DNA from: Phormidium sp. FACHB-1136
GTDB taxonomy: Bacteria; Cyanobacteriota; Cyanobacteriia; Phormidesmidales; Phormidesmidaceae
Length of the DNA: 64,000 bases
Assembly: GCF_014697375.1 (NCBI RefSeq)
Contig: NZ_JACJRS010000005.1
Location: forward strand, 38,497 to 102,496
Direction: 5' to 3'
Shown here piece by piece: positions 16,649 to 23,768 of the stretch. The first letter of the stretch is position 1. Each line of letters opens with the position of its first letter. The notes beneath the pieces are model-generated. The model ran no database searches, was not told the DNA's origin, and saw nothing but the letters and a program-made list of their open reading frames with translations. The position numbers and the translations under genes were made by a program.

Positions 16649-18136
16649 TTAACCTCCTTGATGGGGCGACGGGACGGACAGCGAGGCGCTGGATGCAACC
16701 TGAGACCGCTCCCAGTCCTGCACGGCTTCGAGGGATTGCCCCGTGGTTTCGATGCGGAAGCGATGGGTGATCAGCGCCGCTAGGACACAAATCGCCGCTA
16801 ATCCTACCAGCAGGGGCGGAATCCCCCAAGACTTGGCGATAACTGGCAACACAAAGGTGCCCAACACCGCCCCCGCCTTGGCAAAGGAGGCCGCAAATCC
16901 AGCCCCGGTGGCCCGCAGATGGGTGGGAAAGACTTCTCCCGACAGCAGAAAGGTGGTGGCATTGGGGCCAGCGTTCATCATCAGGTTGAACACCAGAAAT
17001 CCCGCTAACACCAGCCCCGTTTCGGCCCCGCTGCCCGCGCTCACTAGGCCGGAGGTCGCCAACAGCAGCAGCCCGACCGCCATGCCGAGGAAGCCCAGGA
17101 TTTGCAGGCGCATCCGCCCCCAGCGCTCCACCAAGGCCACGGCGCAGAGGAAGCCGACGATCAGAAACACATCCACCAAAGCCGCTCCCTGGGCCGATTT
17201 GATTTCTCGCACCAAAAAGTTCGTTTCTGTGGAGAGGGCCAGCTTGGCGATGATCACCGGGGTAAAGATGCCGATGCCGTAGGTGGCGATGTCTTGCAAA
17301 AACCAGGGCAGGGAGGCCAGCAGGGTGCTACGGCGATGGGTTGGCGTAAACAGCGTGGACAGGGCGACGGGTTCGGTCTCCGGGGGCGGTTCCTCCTCGG
17401 CGGTGATGGTGATGGTTTCACCCAAGAGCTGGCTGGCGGCCTCAGAGGCTTCGGCGTACTCGCCCCGGCTGATGTGGTAGCGGGGGCTTTCTAGTTGGAC
17501 GCTTAGCCGTACCGCTGCGACGGCTATCGCCAAAACCACGCCCACGCCCAGCATCCAGCGCCAAGCATACTGCACCGCCAGGGGTTCCGGGTCGGGATAG
17601 ATGACCTGGAACAGCGTGATCACCGCCACCCCCGTCAGCGCTCCCAGCATGGCCCCCACCGCCTGAAAGGTGAAGGCTCCGATCACCAATCGGCCCCGGT
17701 AGCGGGCGGGCACGTTTTCGGTGATGTAGGCAACGCTGATCGGGTAGTCGGCCCCGATGGCCACCCCCACCAAAAACCGAAAGGCAATCAGCGAGGCGGC
17801 ATTCCAGGCCAGGGCCGTCCCCGCTGTGGCCACCACAAACAGCACCACATCCACAATCAGCATCGGCTTGCGGCCCACCTTGTCGGTGATTGGCCCTAGG
17901 GTAATCGACCCCACCAGGGAACCCACCACCGCCGCCGTGGCCACCGCCCCCAGGGTGGCGGCATCCAGGCCAAAATCCCGCTTCAGGAAAGGGATGGCGA
18001 CCCCGATGACAAAAAAGTCGAAGCCATCCAGGGCAATCAGCCCCGCCGACAGCAGCCACAGCAGCCCCATGGCACGGGTGAGGCCCGCATTGTCCAAGCG
18101 CTGCTCAAAGGATTGGGGAGGGATCGTTGCCGTCAT
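16649..18136 (-). CDS. Major facilitator superfamily transporter
   Basis: The 495-residue protein has twelve predicted helices in two halves. The first-half signature GPITDKVGRKPMLI follows helix 2, and ENVPARYRGRLVIG follows helix 4 as in sugar- and aromatic-acid-type carriers. The central cytoplasmic loop (about 225-260) is acidic and proline-rich. The second half includes VERWGRMRLQILG and VFPTHLRATGAGFAAS. The substrate cannot be told from sequence. Its start overlaps the YqhA-like stop by four bases and DUF1622 follows after three bases, so it belongs to a four-gene operon running 18705 to 15798. Confidence 0.88.
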   Translation of the reverse strand: MTATIPPQSFEQRLDNAGLTRAMGLLWLLSAGLIALDGFDFFVIGVAIPFLKRDFGLDAATLGAVATAAVVGSLVGSITLGPITDKVGRKPMLIVDVVLFVVATAGTALAWNAASLIAFRFLVGVAIGADYPISVAYITENVPARYRGRLVIGAFTFQAVGAMLGALTGVAVITLFQVIYPDPEPLAVQYAWRWMLGVGVVLAIAVAAVRLSVQLESPRYHISRGEYAEASEAASQLLGETITITAEEEPPPETEPVALSTLFTPTHRRSTLLASLPWFLQDIATYGIGIFTPVIIAKLALSTETNFLVREIKSAQGAALVDVFLIVGFLCAVALVERWGRMRLQILGFLGMAVGLLLLATSGLVSAGSGAETGLVLAGFLVFNLMMNAGPNATTFLLSGEVFPTHLRATGAGFAASFAKAGAVLGTFVLPVIAKSWGIPPLLVGLAAICVLAALITHRFRIETTGQSLEAVQDWERSQVASSASLSVPSPHQGG

Positions 18137-18705
18137 TCCTCAGACTCCTTGGACTTAGCGCCATCGGCCCCTTCAAATTGCAGCAGGCGGGTACTGGCGG
18201 CGAGGGCCAAAATCGACAGGGGAATGACCAAATACGTCCACTCTAGACCTCGAAACGACAGCCGTTCTAGTAGTCCTTTGACAAAGATCACCGTTAACAG
18301 CACAATCAGCACTTCCATCAAGGTCTTTTTGAGGGTGCTGATACCGCCCAATTTCGCCCAAGTACCCGCTTCGGTATCAGACTTTTCAAGCTGAATAAAC
18401 AGTGCATAAATGCCGTAGGCAAAATATAAAAATGCCAGCCCTACCAGAAATTCATCCAGACATTCCAATAGCTCAATGGTGGCCAGTTCTGTGGGAGAAA
18501 TGCGGCTCCCTTCTATCACAGATTCCTCGGCATTAACAGCCAGCATCACGGCTTTTAGGGTGTTGACGGTGCCAATTCCAAACATCAGCAACGCCCCAAT
18601 CAAAGACGATGCCACCGCCAGCACACTCATAAAGCGAGTCCAGCGGATGGCCATCACCAAACGAGGCATGGTCGTGGCAGGTTTGGAGGAAGAGGAATCG
18701 GTCAT
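18133..18705 (-). CDS. YqhA/UPF0114-like membrane protein
   Basis: The 190-residue protein has helices at about residues 25-50, 85-105, 128-145 and 155-172. It shows UPF0114 features: RWTRFMSVLAVASSLIGALLMF, ECLDEFLVGLAFLYFAYGIYALF and LKKTLMEVLIVLLTVIFVKGLLE. The role of the family is unknown. It is the first gene of the four-gene operon with MFS, DUF1622 and DUF202. Its start codon lies in a tandem 11-base duplication (see the entry at 18702-18716). Confidence 0.85.
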   Translation of the reverse strand: MTDSSSSKPATTMPRLVMAIRWTRFMSVLAVASSLIGALLMFGIGTVNTLKAVMLAVNAEESVIEGSRISPTELATIELLECLDEFLVGLAFLYFAYGIYALFIQLEKSDTEAGTWAKLGGISTLKKTLMEVLIVLLTVIFVKGLLERLSFRGLEWTYLVIPLSILALAASTRLLQFEGADGAKSKESEE

Positions 18706-18716
18706 GAATCGGTCAT
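18702..18716 (-). promoter_or_regulatory. Upstream mini-ORF overlapping the yqhA-like start
   Basis: ATGACCGATTC is repeated twice in tandem. The upstream copy (ATG at 18716-18714) opens a four-codon frame, ATG-ACC-GAT-TCA-TGA, whose stop overlaps the true ATG at 18705. Ribosomes entering at the first ATG would stop on top of the second. It may be a chance duplication or a translational control device. Confidence 0.5.
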
Positions 18717-18761
18717 GAATATAGATAGGAAAACTCAGCGACGGCTACCAAAAGACTGGCC

Positions 18762-19475
18762 CTAGCCCTGGGGCAGGTTTTCGGACTGGTGGGTGTAGCT
18801 TTTCGTCAGAATATGGAGGCTGACCAGCAGCACCCACAGGGGGAACAGCAGCATGACCCAGCCCAAACTGTTGATGTAGCCAATTCTAAGCAGCATGATG
18901 GCGGCAAAGCCAAAGCCGATCCAGGCCGTCCAGCGGGGAATCACCCCCGTTCGCAGAAATAGGGTACAGCTAGAAATCATAAACACCCCGGCCATGCGAA
19001 TGCTGTAGGTACTGAGGGTTTCGCGGGCGATGATGCGGCCTAGGTCGTAGACAGCGGGCAGATCAGATTCGGGGAGGCGGGTGGTGAGCAAAATCAGGCT
19101 ACCTGTTACCGCTGAACTAACAAACAGCATGGCCACAAACAGTAGGCCGCTGCCCAGAAACACCGTGGCAAAAAATTGATCCTCCCGCTCCCCCAGCACG
19201 TCGCGCACCACCCCCATAAACCACAGGAAGGCAATCCCAGCAAAGGGCACCAGGTTCAGGGCCAGCAGCACGGCGGGCGTTTGGCTGAATAGTCCGCTCT
19301 CATTGTCTAAGGGCGTGGGTGGGGTCGCCAGCAAGATGAGGACGGAACTGATGATGAGCAACACCGAAAACAAAATGCCCGCGACGGCAGCCGCCTTGGG
19401 GGCTCGTAGGCGAGTGCGAGGGGGAAGCGGGGTATCTGAGGTCATGGGGGGAGCGTCGGGGTGAATGGCCAGCAT
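18762..19475 (-). CDS. Six-helix membrane protein of unknown family
   Basis: The 237-residue protein has about six membrane helices (about residues 30-50, 65-90, 105-130, 155-175, 182-200 and 205-225) and a charged start. VVRDVLGEREDQFFATVFLGSGLLF joins helices 2 and 3. No family is recognised with confidence. It is co-directional with the four-gene operon downstream, 56 bases before its first gene, and may be part of the same transcript. A start at 19442 (MTSDTPLPPRT) is equally plausible, as neither has a clear ribosome site. Confidence 0.7.
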   Translation of the reverse strand: MLAIHPDAPPMTSDTPLPPRTRLRAPKAAAVAGILFSVLLIISSVLILLATPPTPLDNESGLFSQTPAVLLALNLVPFAGIAFLWFMGVVRDVLGEREDQFFATVFLGSGLLFVAMLFVSSAVTGSLILLTTRLPESDLPAVYDLGRIIARETLSTYSIRMAGVFMISSCTLFLRTGVIPRWTAWIGFGFAAIMLLRIGYINSLGWVMLLFPLWVLLVSLHILTKSYTHQSENLPQG

Positions 19476-19483
19476 GGGGGTAG

Positions 19484-19672
19484 CCCAGATCCTAGGATCT
19501 GTAGATCACAAAGTCCCTGAACCCCTCACCCCCAGCCCCTCTCCTTCCTGGGAGAGGGGAGCCGGAAGCCCTTCAAAGTCCCTCTCCCAACTTGGGGGAG
19601 GGATTTAGGGTGGGGGCCAAGCTCAGGTCAGTAAGGCGAGTTTGTGATCAAAGGAAGAACCCTGGGATCTCT
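19484..19672. repeat. Nested palindromic repeats (families B and D)
   Basis: Outer arms GATCACAAA (about 19504) and TTTGTGATC (about 19642), plus AACCCTGGGATCT near 19658 (family D), enclose a family B unit. That unit is a CCCCTCTCC/GGAGAGGGG hairpin and a second CCCTCTCCCAACTTGGGGGAGGG hairpin at about 19577-19600. The arrangement looks like one palindrome inserted in another. It fills the gap between the sulfatase and the membrane protein and could end sulfatase transcription. Confidence 0.65.
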
Positions 19673-19691
19673 TTTTCCTGGAATCTCCCGG

Positions 19692-21374
19692 TTAGTTGCT
19701 GCCGGGGGGGATGGATTGCAGTTGTTCTAGCACCTGATCCACCGTAAAGCTGGCGGCCTTTTGGCGGGGTGGATACTGCTTGAAGGTAGACAGAAATTCT
19801 GCCACCTTGCCCTGGGCAGGCACCAGCAGGAAGATGTGATCCAAAATCCAATCCCAGTAGGTGTTGGAGGTTAGGGTGGCCCGTTCGTAGGGGTCTGTCC
19901 TCAGGTTAAAGATGTAGGGGAAGCGCAGGGGCCGGAATTCCCGCTGCCAAACATCCAGGGTGCCCATGGCGTCTTGCACTTTAAAGTGCAGCTTCCAGTT
20001 GTCGTAGCGCATGGCCAACAGGTCGCCATCGTCCGAGAAGTAGAAGAACTCCTGGCGGGGGCCTTCGGTGGTTTGGCCCGTCAGGTAGGGCAGGAAGTTG
20101 TAGCCGTCCAAATGCACCTTAAAGTTCCGACCAGCGGCCTTGTAGCCCGTCAGCAGTTTGTCCTTCACCTCTGGGGCACCCGCCGCCGCGAGGATGGTGG
20201 GCATCCAGTCGAGGTGAGACATCACGTCGTTCGACACGGTGCCCGGTTGGATGTGCCCCGGCCAGCGCACCATGGCCGGAATCCGAAAGGCTCCTTCCCA
20301 GCCGGAGTTTTTCTCGTTGCGGAAGGGGGTCATGGCCGCATCGGGCCAGGAGTTCATGTGGGGGCCGTTGTCGGTGCTGTAGAAAACGATGGTGTTTTCG
20401 GCGAGGCCCAACTCATCCAGGGCATCGAGGATTTGGCCAACGTTTTTGTCGTGGTCCACCATCACATCGTGGTAGGGCGACTGCCAACGTCCGGCCTGCC
20501 CCACGCTTTCGGGCTTGGGGTGGGTACGGAAGTGCATGTGGGTAAAGTTCGTCCACATAAAGAAGGGTTGCCCCGCTGTCGCCTGCTTCTTCAGGTAGTC
20601 TACCGAGCGGTCGGCGATGTCGTCGTCGATGGTTTCCATCCGCTTTTTGGTCAGCGGGCCAGTGTCTTCAATGCGGCCATCGGCGAAGGTGTGCAGCACC
20701 CCACGGGGGCCAAAACGCTTGGCAAAGTTCGGGAATTCTTGGGGATCGGGATAGTCGGGCAGTTCCGGCTCTTCCTCGGCATTGAGGTGGTAGAGGTTGC
20801 CGTAGAACTCATCAAAGCCGTGGTTGGTGGGCAAAAATTCGTCCTTGTCGCCCAGGTGGTTTTTGCCAAATTGGGCGGTGGCATAGCCCTGGGCCTTCAG
20901 CAGTTCCGCAATGGTGGGATCCTCAGGCCGCAGCCCCAGATCCGAACCGGGCAGACCCACTTTGCTCATCCCGGTACGAAACACGCTCTGCCCCGTAATA
21001 AAGGCAGCGCGTCCGGCGGTGCAGCTTTGCTCACCGTAGTAGTCGGTAAAAATCACCCCTTCTTCGGCGATGCGGTCAATGTTGGGGGTGCGAAAACCCA
21101 TCAGACCCTTGGTGTAGGCGCTGATGTCACTCTGGCCGATGTCGTCGCCCCAAATCACCACAATGTTGGGCTTGGTGGGGGCGGTTGTCGCTGCGCTAGG
21201 GGCGCTACTAGCCGAGGAATAAGCGGCGGCCATGGCCTGACCATTCCCCAAACCCAGCCAGCTAGAGGGGGCCAGCACCAGGGTGATCGCCAAGGCTCCG
21301 GCGATCAAACGAGTCAGGAGGCGAGGGGGAAGCGATCTTCCACGACGCCAAACCTGATGAGAAAAATTACTCAT
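19692..21374 (-). CDS. Exported cysteine-type arylsulfatase
   Basis: Sulfatases of this alkaline-phosphatase-like fold hydrolyse sulfate esters. From the chosen start (MSNFSHQ) the protein has 560 residues, a positively charged N-terminus and hydrophobic segment ending in alanines (about 20-50) as export signal, then NIVVIWGDDIGQSDISAYT (metal-binding aspartates). The formylglycine site C118 lies in EQSCTAGRAAF. GKNHLGD and TDNGPH are further active-site motifs. CTAGR departs from the common CxPSR but keeps the cysteine and arginine used by FGE. A start 39 bases upstream (21413) is possible. Substrate unknown. The FGE at 11918-12922 is the likely activator. Confidence 0.88.
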   Translation of the reverse strand: MSNFSHQVWRRGRSLPPRLLTRLIAGALAITLVLAPSSWLGLGNGQAMAAAYSSASSAPSAATTAPTKPNIVVIWGDDIGQSDISAYTKGLMGFRTPNIDRIAEEGVIFTDYYGEQSCTAGRAAFITGQSVFRTGMSKVGLPGSDLGLRPEDPTIAELLKAQGYATAQFGKNHLGDKDEFLPTNHGFDEFYGNLYHLNAEEEPELPDYPDPQEFPNFAKRFGPRGVLHTFADGRIEDTGPLTKKRMETIDDDIADRSVDYLKKQATAGQPFFMWTNFTHMHFRTHPKPESVGQAGRWQSPYHDVMVDHDKNVGQILDALDELGLAENTIVFYSTDNGPHMNSWPDAAMTPFRNEKNSGWEGAFRIPAMVRWPGHIQPGTVSNDVMSHLDWMPTILAAAGAPEVKDKLLTGYKAAGRNFKVHLDGYNFLPYLTGQTTEGPRQEFFYFSDDGDLLAMRYDNWKLHFKVQDAMGTLDVWQREFRPLRFPYIFNLRTDPYERATLTSNTYWDWILDHIFLLVPAQGKVAEFLSTFKQYPPRQKAASFTVDQVLEQLQSIPPGSN

Positions 21375-21413
21375 AGAGTTGCGGTCTCCATTCCGTGATT
21401 TTGCAATCAACAA

Positions 21414-21837
21414 TGAAATTCAGCAGTGATTGAGTGGATTGTACGCTGAAGTCTTTTGCGGTCACTATTCAAAAAACGCAAGTTAATATAAAACGACAAC
21501 CGCTTGTGCCGGATGTGCGAAGCCCAGCCACAACGCATCACGGACTGATTGGGCACCTCGATCTCGCGCTCCATAACCCGCCGTGTCAATTGCTCAGTCT
21601 CAGTCTCAGTCTCAGGTAGTGCATCTTAGGGCAGGCCAGAGGAAAAGATGGGGTCGCCTTGCTTGGCCCGCTTCTCTCTGAATGCAGCGATCTAATGCGG
21701 TGATTGTAGTCACGGAGAACCTGCACCAGTCCCCCATCGTATTAAGGAAATCAACGCCTTCACGGTGCCTTTACAATTTGCCCCTATGCTAGGAGCACCG
21801 TGCATTGCGGTGTCCTGACATATTGAGGGAGTGGGCA
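21414..21837. other. Intergenic region between sulfatase and amylase
   Basis: This gap separates divergent genes and should contain both promoters. It holds a hexanucleotide microsatellite (CTCAGT, about four units, 21593-21615) and an imperfect hairpin AGGAGCACCG/CGGTGTCCT (21791-21816) just before the amylase. A GAGGGAG ribosome site at about 21825-21831 fits the amylase start at 21838. No other gene was seen. Confidence 0.6.
21593..21615 (+). repeat. CTCAGT hexanucleotide microsatellite
   Basis: CTCAGT is repeated three times followed by CTCAG, a tandem array of 23 bases. It lies in the intergenic gap, where copy-number changes would not shift a reading frame. Confidence 0.85.
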
Positions 21838-23472
21838 ATGGCGAGTGTTTTTCGGCAACTGAAGGAAACCTTTGGCAGTTTGGGAACCACCCTTACGGAC
21901 GAAGTACGGGAGAACGCTAGGGCGACGTTGCGGGACTGGTTGGAGGCCAATGAGGATCACCTGAGATCCAAGCAGAGCGGCTTTAACGGCACCATGATGC
22001 AGTATTTCCATTGGTATAGCCCTACCGATGGGGAGCACTGGAATCGATTGCGAGAGGAGGCCCCGGCCCTGGCGGAGGCGGGCATTACGGCGCTGTGGTT
22101 GCCCCCGGCCCAGAAGGGGATTGGCGGCGGCTACGATGTGGGCTATGGCGTATACGACCTGTTTGACCTGGGGGAATTTGACCAGCAGGGCACGGTTCGC
22201 ACCAAGTACGGCACCAAGGATGAGTATGTGGCGGCGGTGAAGGCCTGCCGCGATCTGGGCATTAATGTCTATGCCGATGTGGTGTTTAACCACAAAATGG
22301 CGGCGGATTTTGAGGAGGAGTTTAACGCTACGCCGATGGATCCCCAAAATCGGTTCCGGGCCTTGGGCGATATGCGGTGGATTAAGTCTTGGACGGGGTT
22401 TAACTTTCCGGGGCGGGGCGACACCTATTCCAGCATGAAGTGGCACTGGTACCATTTCGATGCCATCGACTACAACAGCTACGAGCCGGATTTTAAGGCC
22501 GTGTGGCTGATGGAGGGCAAAAGCTTTGAGGACAAGGTCAGCCTGGAACTGGGCAGCTACGACTACCTGATGGGCTGCGACCTCGATACCGACCATCCCG
22601 AAGTGCAGGGCGAGCTGAAATACTGGGGCGAGTGGATGCTGGATAACGTCGGGGTGGACGGTTTCCGGTTGGATGCCATCAAGCACATCTGCGGCGACTT
22701 TTTTGTGGACTGGCTAGATCACCTGGAAAACTATGCCCAGCGGGATCTGTTCTGCGTGGGGGAATACTGGACCTACGACCTGGGTACCCTGAGCTGGTAT
22801 GCGGGCAACTCTGGCGGACGGCTGAGCCTGTTTGATGCGCCGCTGCACCTGAATTTCTACAGGGCCAGCAAATCCGGCGACCGTTACGACATGCGTACCA
22901 TCTTCGACAATACGGTGGTGCAGGACATGCCCCTGCTGGCCGTCACCCTGGTGGAAAACCACGACACCCAGCCCCTACAGGCCCTAGAATCCGTGGTGGA
23001 AGCCTGGTTTAAGCCCCTGGCCTATGCCCTAATTCTGCTGCGGGCGGAGGGATACCCCTGCATTTTCTACCCGGACTACTACGGTGCCCACTACGTAGAT
23101 CGGGGCCGCGACGGCAACGAGTACGAAATTTGGATGGATTCCCACCGGGAGATCCTAGACCGCCTGCTGCAGGCCCGCAAGCACTTTGCCCATGGCCCCC
23201 AATACACCTATTTCGACCATCCCAACCAGATCGGCTGGACAAGACTGGGCACCGAAGCCAACCCCCGCGCCATGGCGGTGATGCTAAGCAACGGCCCCGG
23301 TGGCGGCAAATGGATGGAGGTGGGGCGGCCCAACACGACCTTCTACGACCTCACGGGCCACATCCCAGACACTATCACCACCAACGACCACGGCTGGGCC
23401 GAATTCCGCTGCAACGGCGGTTCGGTGTCCGTGTGGGTGGAAGATCATCCTATCCTGCGGGCGTTTCGGTAG
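21838..23472 (+). CDS. GH13 alpha-amylase, cytoplasmic
   Basis: The enzyme hydrolyses alpha-1,4-glucans and has 544 residues from the start with a GAGGGAG ribosome site. After a 45-residue N-terminal extension, the catalytic barrel shows region I (DVVFNH), region II with the nucleophile aspartate (VDGFRLDAIKH), region III with the acid/base glutamate (FCVGEYW) and region IV (VENHDTQ). The overall look (MMQYFHWY near residue 53, calcium-binding NHKMAAD) matches the bacterial intracellular liquefying-type amylases of GH13 subfamily 5. No signal peptide is present, so it should act on cytoplasmic glycogen or maltodextrins. Downstream lies the GH13-like gene at 23769. Confidence 0.9.
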   Translation: MASVFRQLKETFGSLGTTLTDEVRENARATLRDWLEANEDHLRSKQSGFNGTMMQYFHWYSPTDGEHWNRLREEAPALAEAGITALWLPPAQKGIGGGYDVGYGVYDLFDLGEFDQQGTVRTKYGTKDEYVAAVKACRDLGINVYADVVFNHKMAADFEEEFNATPMDPQNRFRALGDMRWIKSWTGFNFPGRGDTYSSMKWHWYHFDAIDYNSYEPDFKAVWLMEGKSFEDKVSLELGSYDYLMGCDLDTDHPEVQGELKYWGEWMLDNVGVDGFRLDAIKHICGDFFVDWLDHLENYAQRDLFCVGEYWTYDLGTLSWYAGNSGGRLSLFDAPLHLNFYRASKSGDRYDMRTIFDNTVVQDMPLLAVTLVENHDTQPLQALESVVEAWFKPLAYALILLRAEGYPCIFYPDYYGAHYVDRGRDGNEYEIWMDSHREILDRLLQARKHFAHGPQYTYFDHPNQIGWTRLGTEANPRAMAVMLSNGPGGGKWMEVGRPNTTFYDLTGHIPDTITTNDHGWAEFRCNGGSVSVWVEDHPILRAFR

Positions 23473-23564
23473 GTCATAGACATCGCGCCACGCCATCGCC
23501 TACCACTGGCCTAGCCTTATACCAAATCCTAATCGAATAATCCCGATTCCCAGCCCAGCAAACC

Positions 23565-23587
23565 GTAGGGGCGAGGTCTCCTTGCCC
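23565..23587 (+). repeat. Family C palindrome, copy 3
   Basis: GTAGGGGCGAGGTCTCCTTG with CCC follows the amylase, then the trailing GCTGATACCGGGGGCAAACAAGCC, which recurs after other copies. One arm is altered (CTTG for CTCG). The rest of the 296-base gap to the next gene contains an AT-rich stretch but no recognised site. Confidence 0.8.
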
Positions 23588-23768
23588 GCTGATACCGGGG
23601 GCAAACAAGCCGGATTTAGCCTTAGATCTATCCGGTGGCTGAGGGTCGATCACCCCTCAGATCTACCCTAGGGTATAAATCCTTGTAAATTCAGGGCTTG
23701 GGCGGTTGAGGCTCGTTAGACTAGGCGATGACTCAACCCAACTGCCGTTGTCTTAATCCGAGCCTGCT

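Noticed and set aside
19974..21398. Long open frame of about 474 codons opposite the sulfatase
   Set aside because: It mirrors the sulfatase codons, gives a Gly/Val/His-rich protein with no motif, and lies entirely antisense to a gene with clear catalytic motifs. The same holds for frames opposite the amylase (21784-22686) and valS (55816-56985).
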